A stretch of 64,000 bases of DNA from the NCBI GenBank assembly GCA_036873135.1, contig JAPTYO010000010.1, forward strand, positions 3,324,634 through 3,388,633, read 5' to 3'. The position numbers and the translations under genes are program-made. Position 1 is the first letter of the stretch; each line of letters begins with the position of its first letter. The notes below the pieces were generated by a model. The model had not been told where the DNA came from and searched no databases. It worked only from the letters and a program-made list of their open reading frames with translations. The stretch is from Clarkia xantiana subsp. parviflora. Taxonomy: Eukaryota; Streptophyta; Magnoliopsida; Myrtales; Onagraceae. This document shows positions 11,513 through 24,234 of the stretch, piece after piece.

Positions 11513-13617
11513 TCCCTTATTATTATTATATGACTCTTGGGACATGCCTTCAGCCTTCCATTCTCTTCATCAGCTTCATCTGTCTCTTCTTAGCTAGCTA
11601 CTATTATTTCTTTATTATTATTGAGGACGTGGAATTGTGGAAGATAATGTCTACTTTATTTATTTGATTCCTAACAACAAGCTTTCGGTTTTGTAGGCTT
11701 GTTAATTTTTGTCAAGACGACCATCAATAATCCCTTTGTCGTAGATATATAGCTAGGCTAGACTAGACTACTCATGCATGACATGGCTTTACCTGGACGT
11801 AAGGCTTTTTAAATGCTTTAAGTCATATTCATCGTCACGGTTTATACATATATATTGGATACGTACGTACTCATGTCTCTATGATCTATCTATGGGCTAA
11901 AATAGAAAAAGGGGCTATATCTACCTCAAAGGTCGGCTATGCTATATGGTTGGTCTATTGTGACATGATATATAGTGTGTCGTACTAAATACTAATATAT
12001 GTTAGGTGCATGATCCACGTTGCTTAGTGTATTATAGAGAAATGTAAGGGTATTTAGATAGATGTAACCTGAAATGTAATTTCACATTACGTTGTTTGAC
12101 AAACTAGACAATGTCATGTGTATTGTAATGTACTGTAAAATCCATTGTAACATCAAAATGTTGTTGTTCATAGCGATGGAAAATTCAAATAAATCTGATT
12201 TACCTTAAAATGTTGTTGTTTTTTATGAAAAGTCACATTTTCTCACATGTGAATTTTGTATTAAGTGAGTACATTATTTACATTCATTTTAGGTATCCAT
12301 CAAATATGTTGTTGTATCAATCTCATTCCAATACAAATGATGAGGCCACAATATCAACATAATTGAAACAGTTAATTAACTTGTTAGAACATGTGGAATC
12401 AACAACAATGGAAGCTTAAACCTAACTTGTTATGAAGATGAATAGTCAATAAATAAATACTAGCTGTTATTTTACACTTAGCAAATACAAGACGTGGATT
12501 ATCAAATAGATTTAAACGTAATTTATGAATTTTGGAAGCTGATGTCTAGATTTCAAACGATAAATATATATTGTGCTGAAGGAAGAGATGATAACCTAAT
12601 GAATTTGTAGGGGGTTAAACTTAGAACACCGAACATGATAATCAAGCACGAATCCATGAAAAATAGCTAGAGGGGGCAAAATTAAATTCAACTATATAAT
12701 AATTAAATATGAAAATTCGTACACTATATATTATCAAAATAATCAACAATATTTGTTAATTGGTTTACAATCGTTTTCTTTGGACTTTATCTAGATTATT
12801 TTAATGAAAATTTGTAAAAAAAAAAAAAAAAAATTCTTAAGCCATAATCCGATCATCTCTATTAGTTATTCAAGTTGTTACTTCGAGCGATCTAAGTTAG
12901 TTTCAGCTGATCAAATTGTTTATTTTGTTCTCTTTCTTTTGATTTTATCGATATTTATTAAAATCACAACAAATTTTTTAAAATGTAAAAAATAATTAAA
13001 CTATGATTAACTCCTATTTAGAATAATTTTTTTTTACTAATTACAAATAATCTAATATCAATCGGCCCAAAGAAAAAATAACTAAAATTTATAACCTTAA
13101 AAATTTCAAGACTCATTAACAATCTGTCCCACTTCAATTTTCCTCTGAAAATTGTATAAGCCCATTAATTTTTTATTCTTAAATTAATAATAATAATACA
13201 CAAATGATCATATCCTAATTAATCCACAACAAATTTTTTTTTGTTGCTAAAAATTAATTAAAGTTTAAAGTTTGAATTAATAGAATATGTATTATATTCA
13301 ATGAGGGCAAAATTGCTCTCTTCATATTTCTCTTTAATGCTTAATATACTTAATACTAATGTAGTAGTATAGACAGATATGTCAGAGGGGGCAATGGCCC
13401 TCTCTCGACAAACCGTGGCTCGTGTGTGATGATAATATATAATATATATTAATAATAAAAGTACTTGTTGAAAGTTGAAAAAAGTAGCTGCCCAATTGCG
13501 AACTGACTTTAAATAATATAATAATAATAAACTCATAAAAATGGCTATCTACAAATTTTAATTTTTTATATTTTATTACCTGTTATCTTTTTCGTATACC
13601 TCAAATTTATTTATTTT
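11513..13617. other. AT-rich spacer with a MITE fragment
   Basis: No gene. A piece related to the GTGTTTGG element lies at about 12050-12160 (ACATTACGTTGTTTGACAAA). Otherwise there are only homopolymer and TA-rich tracts. Confidence 0.5.
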
Positions 13618-13966
13618 TAAAGTTTAGCGTCTCAACAATTTAAAGTGTGATTATTCATTGATCTATAACTCGATTTACCTAGTTATGAAGCTCGCATCGC
13701 ATTGGTTCAAGTCGATGCAAAAACTGGTCACCAGGTTTGAAAGTCATGTCTAGCACGAACCCAGGTCATGTCGAGCTTATTAACTCACATTGACCGTTCA
13801 AAACTATAGATTGTTCATGACTGATCAATTGACCGAGTTATATGGCTCGACTTGACACGAGCTCATTCAAGACATGGTCTCCTTAAATAGGTGAGCCGCT
13901 AACTAGGTGAACTGACACATGCGTCATTGAATAATCACATTTAAGATAATTGAGACATCTAAAAGT
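13618..13966. mobile_element. Inverted-repeat MITE, about 350 bp
   Basis: The left end contains GTCTCAACAATTTAAAGTGT then GATTATTCA. The reverse of the right end contains GTCTCAATTATCTTAAATGT then GATTATTCA. The inverted repeat continues inward with CACCTAGTTA-like blocks. Similar, more decayed sequence occurs at about 21800-22390. No coding capacity. The target duplication was not resolved. Confidence 0.5.
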
Positions 13967-14720
13967 TAAAAAAAAATTGAGGTACTAAAAATTCAATTGT
14001 TGATTACTAAAAAGATAATATTCCCTAAAAAATGTATAAATTGAATGAAATACCCACACACTTGATAAGGCAATGACATTTCCGTCCATTTTTACGAAAA
14101 AAATATACGGATAACTCGTAATTAACACTTTAAACAGCTGGGCTACTAACTATTAATTTTTAAAAAAATAATACCAAAAAGGCACATAGCCAAGATGTAA
14201 TGGTTGGTTTGAGTAGTTTCTACTCACTATATATATAAATGTATTAAATAAGAAATAGTAATTATAATAATAAAAAAGTGTAATAAATGATATTGTGTAG
14301 ATGTATAGGGCTTTATCTATTAGATAGAGATTTTAAGTTCAAACCTACCAAAGTTTGAAAATGAAAAAAATATATTTATAATCAATACTTTTGATTTATA
14401 GTGTGCAGTAAACATGTTACTCATTATATTTACAAGTTGAACTAATACGAATATTAATTATTTTAACTGTGTAACAAATATGCTACATGTACTATATACT
14501 CCTGATGGTGAGAAAAAAAAAAGTATTGAATAGAAAATAAAGAAGTTGAGGGGCCATTGTGAAAAGATGAGGGACATTTATGTACTTTGCACATGGAGAG
14601 AGAAATTAAAAGAGTATCAATCGAATTGTGCAATAAAAGAAACCGAGAACAAGGCGAGGGTGTATGGGGGGCATGCTTTTTGAATACAGAAAGAAAACAT
14701 ATAAAAAATAATAAAATAAA
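13967..14720. other. AT-rich spacer upstream of FAB1
   Basis: No coding signal. A fragment at about 14290-14345 (TTTTAAGTTCAAACCTACC) resembles a tRNA-type B box, as in SINEs, but is not enough for a call. Confidence 0.5.
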
Positions 14721-15464
14721 ATACAGAGAGAGAGAGAGAATGATAGAAAAAGTGAAAAGGAAAGAGAAGAAGAAGGAATGAAATGAAACCAAGAGGAAAT
14801 CCAGCGAGAAATAATATGCAAGAAGAACAAGAGCAAGTATTGTTGTTTGAGATGCGAGATGGTTCTTTTAGAAAGCGAAATTTCTCCTTCTCCCCCAATC
14901 CTTTGATTCTCCTCTAAATCCTTGCTCGCATTTTTAGGAAAATATTGGTGCAGCGGAAGTAAAGTTGAGTCTTGCATTAGTCAAAAAGGTTTATTTTACC
15001 TGGTTGAATGCTCCTTCAATCGATCTGTGGATGCGTAGTTCATGATTCAGGGATCGGTTAAGTTCTTCTCGATTTGCTGTTTCTTCTTACTCACTAAATC
15101 CGCTTTCGTCTCCGTGTCCTTGTTCTTTTCTTGTCGAGATCTGACTCAGACAAGATTCAGTGTACAGTTTTCCTATTACTAAAGTGAGTTCTCCTCATCC
15201 ATTGAAATAAATTTTGTGATTTCTCTGGAGGATTTGTTTTTCTTTTTGGTTGACACAGAAATATATATATATAAAGAACAAAAAAAAGAGTTTCATGTTT
15301 TTGTCATAAAATCGACGTTCCCAAATCTCAAGTAAACTTTACAGTCGGTTTATGGTGTGTCACTGATTTTTTCTTTCCGTTTTCTGAAAAATCCGGGCCA
15401 AAGTCTTGGATTTAACTGTTAATTGAATGTGTTATAGAAAATTCTGGGTTGACTATTGCATTTT
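14721..15464 (+). promoter_or_regulatory. Probable 5' leader region of the FAB1-type gene
   Basis: A purine-rich tract including (GA)n at about 14726-14740 lies before the first coding exon, typical of plant promoter/leader sequence. A leader intron is likely, but its borders are not certain. Confidence 0.5.
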
Positions 15465-18400
15465 ATGAGATTAGGTGATAGCACAGGTCTAGATCTAATA
15501 GAAAAAATCAGGTCTTGGTTTTCCTGGGATTGTGAGTTGAAAATGTCTGAGATGAGTAATAGATTTTGTTGTGAGATGGGTTCGAATGCCGGAGATGATT
15601 TGGTCAGGTACCATTGCCTTGGTTGTGACCGCGATTCGTGTGAAAAATGTACTCTTTTTGGATCAAAACGGGCGGTGGATGTATCAAGATCCGATGATGG
15701 GAGGGTGAGGATTAAGTGCTGCAGATTTTGTGAAGGCCAGAAGAAACACTGTGAGAAAGTGCATCCTCGAGATAGTCCTGAACCGCCGTCTCCTTGGTAT
15801 AGTGAATCAGTTCATAGTGATTCTGTGGCCACTTCTCTTGACTGTGTCTCTTCCAGTAACATGGTTGATCATCCACCTTTGATGCCTGTTCGTTGCTCCC
15901 CAATGAGGTTTGTTCATCAAACTTTTCTTTAAAATGTTAATTATAGTTAGTTTTAGTGGCTGCAGTGTAAAATTAAGTTTGCTGCTTTGATTTGGCTGCA
16001 AAATATAGAGGTTAACTCATAGTAATTTGTAGATGTGGGAGCGATGAAGAAGAGGCAGACGAATCGGGAAAGCACTTGTTGAGTCCGTCGGGTGATGACA
16101 TGTCAGACATAGATACAACACGTAGTTTTAGGTATAGAAATGAGTTTAGCAGTTTCAGGTCTGGGGGTTCAGATAGCCCTTCTAGGATAACTTTTAGTCG
16201 AAGCAGCGGGCACCTTGTACAGCGGGAACAAGAAGGAAGCCCGATTATTTCACGAGGCAGTCCCTCCTCCTATAGTCAAGAAGCTCTGTCTCTGGCTGTT
16301 TTAAAAAAGCCAGATGATGCAGAAAGTACTGATTATTGCTCGGATGACTTGTCGGTTTTTCACCAGGGTAATTTTCATAAGCCACTGGATTTCGAAAACA
16401 ATGAACTTATCTGGTTTCCTCCACCGGCCAATGATGAAGAAGATGACATGGAGAGTAATTTCTTCGAGTACGACGATGATGAAGATGATGTTGGAGACTC
16501 GGGAGCCATGTTTACTTCTAGTAGTAGCCTTTTTACTGCTAAGGAGAGACAGAACGAAGGTAGTAAGGAACCCTTGAGATCTTTGGTTCAGGTGCATTTC
16601 AGGGCTCTCGTGTCTCAGCTCTTATATGGTGAAGACATAAAGATGGAGACAGATGATTCAAGTGTGGAATGGGTTGACATCGTCACTTCCGTAGCGTGGC
16701 AAGCAGCGAGTTATGTAAAGCCAGATACCAGCAGGGGAGGTAGTATGGATCCTTGTGATTATGTCAAGATTAAATGTGTTGCTTCAGGGACTCCAAATGA
16801 GAGGTATAATTTTCATTCTTTGTTTTCCTCTATAAATAAATTTACTAATCTATTTCTCGGATGGGTTTTGATTTTTCTCTTAACCTGTTGCAGCACCCTT
16901 GTTAAAGGGGTAGTATGTACGAAAAACATAAAGCACAAGCGCATGACCTCTCAATACAAAAATCCTCGAATACTTATTTTAGGTGGAGCACTTGAATATC
17001 AGAGAGTTCCAAATCAGCTGTCTTCTTTTGATACACTTCTCCAGCAGGTGAAATTTTTCATCTTATTATATTTATCTTGCTTTTTGTTATAAATTCAGTC
17101 AGAAGCATCTAATCATTATAACATGTTATCCATGACTTGCTTCCTGGCAGGAAAATGATCATCTAAAGATGATTATTTCCAAAATAGAGTCCCTCCATCC
17201 CAACGTTCTGTTAGTGGAGAAGAGTGTTTCATCATATGCTCAAGGATATCTTCTTGAAAAGGAAATATCTTTAGTGCTGAACGTGAAAAGGACGTTACTC
17301 GAGCGAATTTCCAGGTGCACAGGAGCACCGATTACCCCTTCTATTGACAACATTTCTACAACAAGGCTAGGGCACTGTGAAATCTTTAGACTAGAGCGCG
17401 TTGCTGAAGAGCACGAGGTCAACAACCAGTCAATCAGGAAACCATCTAAAACCCTTATGTTTTTCGAGGGTTGTCCAAGGCGATTGGGATGCACTGTAGG
17501 TTTCTTTTTGTTTGTGCTAAAACTTTCCTTTTTAATTTAATTTAGTTCTTCTTGAACATTGTTCTGTCGTTACATATAGGTCTTACTGAGGGGGGCAAGT
17601 CGTGAGGAGCTCAAGAAGATTAAGCATGTAGTCCAATATGCGATCTTTGCTGCATATCATCTGTCACTAGAAACTTCTTTTCTTGCTGATGAAGGTGCGA
17701 GTTTACCGAAAATGAGCCCAAGACCGTCGTCCATGGCCTTACCCGAGAAGTCAGCTCCAGATTATGTTAGTGTCTCAAACGAAAGAGTGATGGATGTTCA
17801 TGATCAAGAGGAAGGGTCTGCAGATGAGGATACACAACAACATGATGTTGTTGTTCCATCCACCTCTGATCTTTACCATTCTTCTCCGTCTCCACAAAAG
17901 GATGATATTTTGGTTTTCGATGCATATGATGGTGATTCTGTACTAGCTGATAATGTAGTTGATTCAAAGGAGCCTCACTTCCACCACCCCCCAGAATTTG
18001 TGGAGAGTATGACTGGTGAAGGTGAGAACGAAGTGTCAAGTGAGTACTTCTCATCTGCTGATACAAATCAGAGCATACTGGTTTCTTTCTCAAGTAGGTG
18101 CGTGGTCAAAGGGGCAGTTTGTGAACGATCCCGTCTTCAGCGCATCAAGTTCTATGGATGTTTCGATAAACCTCTGGGAAGATATCTACGTGATGATCTT
18201 TTTGATCAGGTAAGTAAGTTGCGAATCAAGTAAAACATTTGCTTTGTAAGTTGTGTTTTTTATTCTGTTTTCTGGGTGGGTTTTTCAGACATGTTACTGT
18301 CGGAGCTGTAAGGAGCCTGCTGAAGCGCATGTGTTATGTTATACACATCAACAAGGAAATCTGACAGTGAATGTGAAGAAAATTCCATCACTAAAGCTTT

Positions 18401-21400
18401 CAGGGGCTCAGGATGGTAAGATATGGATGTGGCACCGATGCCTGAAGTGTGCTCATGTCAATGGTGTCCCCCCTGCAGCTCCAAGGGTAGTGATGTCGGA
18501 TGCTGCTTGGGGTCTTTCTTTCGGGAAATTCTTGGAACTCAGCTTCTCAAACCATGCTACTGCCAATCGTGTTGCGACATGTGGCCACTCCTTGCAAAGA
18601 GACTGCCTCCGTTACTATGGCTGCGGAAGTATGGTTGCATTTTTCCGGTATTCTCCAATAGATATTCTGTCTGTATGTTTGCCTCCATCAGTGCTTGATT
18701 TTGATGGACCTGTCCACCAAGAATGGCTGAGGAAAGAAGCAGCCGAGGTACTGTACTACTATTTACCCTACTGTAGAGCCTAAATGTGATAGAAAAGGAT
18801 TCTATTGGTTAAAAATGTGTGTTTTCTTCTATGAACAGCTATACGATAAGATGGAAGGTCTGTACATGGAGATATCTGGAGTGCTAGATACTATTCAGCA
18901 GAAAAGTGATACTTTTGGACATGAATCCGCAGATGCTTCTGAGTTGCACAACTACATTTTGGAGCTGAAAGACTTGCTTAACAAAGAAAGGGCTGATTAC
19001 AATGTCAGTGAGTTGTGTATATATATATATGCTTATATGATGTTACACTTCACTGTTAATTATATTTGGTGACAGTTGAATGAAATTTGTGCAGGAAATG
19101 CTGGAACTTGCAGAAGCTTCACGATTCGATGAGTCATCCTCCAATCTAGACATTCTGGAATTAAACCGTATACAGAGATCACTCGTAATCGGTTCGCGGG
19201 TTTGGGATCGGCGGCTTTGCTCATTGGATCTACTTCTCGCCGAGACAGATTCTCCCAAGCATGGAAACTCCATAGCAGCTCAACTGAAAGCATTGAGGGA
19301 CGAGACTCCATTCGACACGACCATCCATGTTTCTTCTTCTTCTCATCATCATCATCTTCAAGAGGACCCCTCCTTGAAGAAGGACGAGGATGCAGTCTCC
19401 TCCTCAGACGAACCACCTAACCTCTCTGAACGAATCGATTCCGCATGGGCTGGTGGTGGTGGTAGTGAAAACGAGAGTCCCCCATTCCGGAGATTAATGG
19501 CGCCGATGCGGGTCCATTCCTTTGACTCGGCACTGAGAGTCCGAGATAGAATCAAGAGAGGACTGCCACCTTCTTCACTGCACTTATCAGCAGTTGGGTC
19601 TTTTCATGCTTCCGGAGACTACCGGAACATGGTGAGGGACCCGGTCTCGACTACCAATGTCATGAGGACATATTCTCAGATGCTGCCACGAGATGCTCAG
19701 CGGCTGAGCTCCTCACTGATATCCTCGGCATCTCTGGTGTCTCTTGGGGCAAGGTTGCTGCTTCCTCAAGGTGGACGCAGTGACATCGTTGTTGCTGTCT
19801 ATGACGATGACCCCACGAGCATAATATCGTACGCTCTTAGCTCCAAGGAGTACGAGGATTGGGTACTGTTCAAATCCGACGAGGATATTTCAGCTTCGTA
19901 CTCTGGGTTATCGGGTTTCAATTCTTTTAAGAGCCTGGACATGGATAACTATGTCTCGAGCTACGACGAGCTATCATCGTTATTCAGGGACACTCCTAAG
20001 AAGTCACCGCATTTTCGGGTTTCGTTCGAAGACGAGTCTTCCCCAGGAGGTGGGAAGGTGAAGTTCTCGGTGACGTGCTACTTTGGGAAGCAGTTTGAGT
20101 CTCTGCGATGGAAGTGCTGGCCGAGCGAGATTGATTTCGTGAGGTCACTGAGTCGGTGCAGGAAATGGAGTGCACAGGGAGGGAAGAGCAATGTGTATTT
20201 TGCAAAGTCGATGGACGAGAGGTTTATCATAAAGCAGGTGACGAAGACGGAGTTGGATTCGTTTGAGGATTTGGCGACGGAGTATTTCAAGTATATGGAT
20301 GATTCGCTGAGCTCGGGGAGCCCGACTTGCCTGGCGAAAGTGGTTGGAATATATCAGGTGAGTGTGAAACATGTACGAGGAGGAAAGGAGACGAAAATGG
20401 ATGTGATGGTGATGGAGAATCTGTTCTACAAGAGGAAGATAAGTAGAGTGTATGATCTCAAAGGGTCGGCAAGAGGTCGATACAATGCAGACACAACAAC
20501 AGGGAAAGACAAAGTGCTTCTGGATATGAATCTGCTGGAGACCCTGCGTACTAAACCCATGTTTCTTGGAAGCAAAGCTAAGAGGAATCTGGAGAGGGCA
20601 ATTTGGAATGATACATCCTTTTTGGCGGTAAGTAATCATTGACCGAAATTACTTAGGTTTGCATTTTGTAGACTTTTGGTGCAACCGTTAGTTGACCGTC
20701 AGTTTTGACTGTTAAGTAGTACATGCCTATATATTTTTGATTTTGTTCAATTTAGTCCCTTTAATATATTCCTCTTTTTTGTTTTGTTTGATTTAGTTCC
20801 TAAGAACCCAAATCACACTATAGACCTAGCCCAAGGCTAGGTACGAACCAGGTCAGGGTCGTCTAGGTTAGAGGACCCCGACCATGGTAGGCTAGGTTCA
20901 AGCTAGATCTATGTCCAATTTATATTCTTGGGGACTAAATTAAACAAAAAAAGTTAAAGGATGTATTAGAGGGATTAAATTGAACAATATCAAAAGTATA
21001 TGGCAAGTCACGTGACTTGCACGTGCTACTTAACAGTCAAAATAACGATCAACTAACGGATGCACCAAAAGTTTACAAAATGCAAACGTAGTCTACAGAA
21101 AAAAACATATTGCACGAAAGCCAATTTCGATCAAACATGTGGTATCAAAAGACCATTTAATCCTATTTATTATTATTATTATTAAAACAAGTGACCATGG
21201 GGATTATGTTTGGATGCAGTGTGTGGATGTGATGGATTATTCGTTGTTAGTTGGGGTGGATGAAGAGAAGCAGGAACTTGTAGTTGGGATAATAGATTAC
21301 ATGAGGCAGTACACATGGGATAAGCATCTGGAGACGTGGGTGAAGGCTTCAGGTATACTTGGTGGACCCAAAAATGCATCTCCTACAATCGTCTCTCCAA

Positions 21401-21474
21401 AGCAATATAAGAAGAGGTTTCGGAAAGCAATGACAACCTATTTCCTCACAGTACCCCATCAATGGTCACCCTAA
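15465..21474 (+). CDS. FAB1C: 1-phosphatidylinositol-3-phosphate 5-kinase, FAB1C/D type (nine coding exons)
   Basis: The predicted lipid kinase converts PI3P to PI(3,5)P2 on endosomal and vacuolar membranes. Coding exons: 15465-15907, 16033-16803, 16894-17047, 17151-17495, 17580-18209, 18289-18747, 18839-19003, 19095-20627, 21220-21474. All joins keep frame, for 1584 residues, close to Arabidopsis FAB1C. The N-terminus (about 20-115) is Cys-rich but lacks the basic FYVE core, as in FAB1C/D. It ends in [14 protein letters not shown] chaperonin-like Cpn60/TCP1 domain covers about 325-590. The Cys-rich block starts [15 protein letters not shown] (about 783). The kinase domain is at the C-terminus, with FIIKQV (ATP lysine), [10 protein letters not shown] and [13 protein letters not shown]. 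The last intron carries a MITE. The ATG at 15465 is chosen because [10 protein letters not shown] follows at the family's usual distance. FAB1C versus FAB1D rests on memory. Confidence 0.5.
20635..21163. mobile_element. Palindromic MITE (copy B) inside the last FAB1 intron
   Basis: Arms around a centre near 20880 are reverse complements: ACTTTTGGTGCAACCGTTAG on the left matches CTAACGGATGCACCAAAAGT on the right, with CAATTTAGTCCCT/AGGGATTAAATTG further in. The right end retains TTTAATCC, a decayed TTTAACCC. The outer part of the left arm is missing, and the surviving arm begins only about ten bases after the exon-9 splice donor (GTAAGT at 20628). It belongs to the same family as the copies at 42384 and 60930. 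Confidence 0.5.
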
Positions 21475-21799
21475 ATCTCACTCATTCTCTACATACCTAA
21501 CAAATCAAGTAAGTAAATACAAAAATAATATAGTCAACATTGACTACTGATGCACTGCAGATATTACTTACTCCTTTTGTTCTATTATTATTATTTCAGG
21601 CAGCTACAATAACAAGGTTGCATTTGTAAAATTTACTACTCTAATTATATATATGTATAATTAAGATTTCATAAGTTTGTAAAATTTACTACTCTCTAAT
21701 TATATATATATGTATAATTAAGATTTCATAAGTTATGTCATGTGATCGATCTAAAAGAGCCTCAATTATTAGTTGTGTTGTTGTTTGGTACTCAATGAG
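21475..21799. other. FAB1 3' UTR and spacer with a short direct repeat
   Basis: Includes the presumed 3' UTR. A stretch of about 65 bp (ACTACTCTxAATTATATATA through TAAGATTTCATAAGTT) is repeated twice at about 21628-21735. Confidence 0.5.
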
Positions 21800-22390
21800 C
21801 TTTTGTTGCTATTTGGTACTTTAACTATCAGAAGCGTTGATTGTATGACTCGATTTACCTAGTTGGGGGCATGTCTTGGCCCGAGCCTTCACCAGTATGG
21901 TCATCTGAAATGATAGACTATGTCAATCATGAGCTTGAGTCCCTAATTCGACCAATTGAGTAATCACCAATAAATCCTAGTATCTCAATTGGCCGAGTCA
22001 GGGCTTGTGGTTGATGTTGAAGTCCACTGTGATTTGTGTAGTCCCACGTCGGTGGGTTGTTAAAATTAGAGCACCATATAAGCAAGTGGGTTACCTCCTT
22101 CTATTACCAATTGGTTTTAGGATGGAACCCCACTTGTGAAAATGGTTGTTCTATGTTGGCCTAACGGTTTGACTCGGCCCAATGTGGAATTTAAGAGTTG
22201 ACGCGGTATACAAGCTACCAAATTAGGCTTCCACAGACTTAGGTTAAGGCGAGCCCCAAATTTAGCGAATTAAGTCATGAGCTACACATAATCAACACTT
22301 AAAAAAATGCGAGTTATCATAATCAATGAATTGTATATCTATATACTAAATACCAAAAAAAAAAAAAAGTTAAAAGTACCAATTTGAAGC
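21800..22390. repeat. Inverted-repeat element related to the 13.6-kb MITE
   Basis: The left side has GCGTTGATTGTATGACTCGA. The reverse of the right side has GTGTTGATTATGTGTAGCTC, with further inverted similarity (GGGGGC versus GGGGCTCGC). It contains the snRNA-promoter-like motif pair listed separately. The ends are not precise. Confidence 0.5.
22041..22081 (+). promoter_or_regulatory. USE-like plus TATA-like motif pair
   Basis: GTCCCACGTCG (22041-22051) differs by one base from the plant snRNA upstream sequence element RTCCCACATCG. It is followed about 23 bp later by CATATAAG (22074-22081). That spacing is like plant Pol III (U6-type) promoters. No U6 or other snRNA sequence follows, and similar motifs are common in plant repeats, so function is doubtful. 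Confidence 0.5.
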
Positions 22391-23095
22391 TCCTTTTATA
22401 GGACCCTCGGCTAATGAGTCATGTTAATCACTGTTTCCGATTTAAAATGTTGATATTCGATGTCCAATATATCTGAGTTGTTACTTTTTAATTTCATCGA
22501 CTGATTTTTGTGTTAAAATTGTCGTTTCAAGCCACAAAACATGTTTATATTTTATATTCTAAAGAACATATTCTTATTATGTCGATTTTAAAAGAAAAAA
22601 AAAGTGGAAATCAACCAATCTTATAATTAAATTATGGAATGTTAACATTTTAAATTTAAAACACTAATTAATATCATTTATAGTTATACTGTTTTCAGGT
22701 TCTTAATCGTAATTAAAATGTGTTTTCCCATGTTAGTGATTAAATAAGTGGTACCAAAATCCAAACTATGTTCCCTAGGTTTAATTAGGTTGACTGTTGT
22801 GACTTGACTAATAATAAGCCGTCCAACATCGAGTGTGGTTCTCAAGCTAAGATCCATTAAACATGGCATAAAAACAGGAGTAGGGTAGGGTCACCGTCCA
22901 ATCAAATTGGGAACATACCTCACGTAGTTTCTTCTTCTTTATTCCTTTTCCTTCATTATTATTTCTTTATTCTCAGTTAAGTAAAAAAAAAATTATAGTG
23001 GACTTGAATAGTACAAATATTGCTTATTAATGAACCAAATATTTTATTTCTAACCAATGTGATATATATATGTGATATATATATATATATATATA
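22391..23095. other. AT-rich spacer
   Basis: No gene seen. A TA dinucleotide tract occupies 23062-23096 and abuts the candidate Helitron start. Confidence 0.5.
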
Positions 23096-24170
23096 TCTAT
23101 ATACCAATATATAATTTGTGTTGGGTCTTCACCCCAATATACACATCTTTTTGCACATTTTCATATTATTAACAAAAAATATAGTATATTTAGTTCTTAT
23201 ATTTTATAAATTAATAATTTAGTCATTACTATATTTGAGAAGCATTTATTTATCTTTAATATTATTACTAAATCATTATTTAAATTTTGTTATTTTTTAA
23301 GGTCGCTTAGTCGGCATGTTATAGTAATTATAATTAACTTATCAATCCAACATTCATATCAGTTTATGTAAGCCAATCATACTCATTCCGTTCAAATTTC
23401 GGATACATGTAAATTTTTTGTATTCAACGAATTATAGAGATCGGGTGATATATGTTTCGCATGTTGAGATCTTTCTATCACATAGATCGGCCACTTACCA
23501 AATCATATCTATAACAAATCAAATTATGGGTGAAATGTGGTTCTTAAAGTTTGACCTCGTACAAATAACATGTTACTCATCGTCCAATATTTAAGGACTC
23601 AAACTATTAATTTAGTTCTTCTATTTGTTAATCCAATAACATTGTGTACAACCTAATTAAGGTTAAATAAATATTTTTTGTAATTTCAAACCTAAACTTA
23701 TATTTTTGTCATTTAATTTTTTCTTTATTGTTAAATCAAATTTTTTGGTACTGTGATATTGTATATAATTACATTTGTATAAGTCAAATTTGTCCATTGA
23801 CGACTCTAAGTGGTTAAGAACAAGTTTACATTCTTGACACCTTAAGTTGATGAGTTAGATACAATTGAGTTGTTAATGACCAACGTAATGCTCGACCCAA
23901 CTCATTTATATATCTAACTATAAGGCTAACTTAGTACCGTAACTGAAGACATTAGTTAATTTTGTACTTAATTATACTATTCTCTTTCTCATATATGTTT
24001 TGAATTACGTTATGTCGCTCTTCTCTATCACATAGATTCGTTTCTCACAGCGAATCAACTTGCCCATATTTTTACTTTAATTAATTATAAATATTAGTAA
24101 ACTTAAAATATATTCTATATTTTGAAATTTAAATGAACGATGCGCGTGCAACGCACGCGTTAATAACTAG
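23096..24170 (+). mobile_element. Probable non-autonomous Helitron, about 1.08 kb
   Basis: The 3' end is strong: a 7-bp stem (CGCGTGC at 24143-24149, GCACGCG at 24153-24159) with a 3-nt loop, then seven bases, then CTAG (24167-24170), then T. A plausible 5' end, A followed by TCTATATACCAATATATAAT, lies at 23096 after the TA tract. No Rep/helicase coding sequence is present. The 5' boundary is an inference. Confidence 0.5.
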
Positions 24171-24234
24171 TATATATATATATATATAGGGCGTTACATC
24201 CTCCGAATCCATTATGACATTGGCTGGACTGCAC

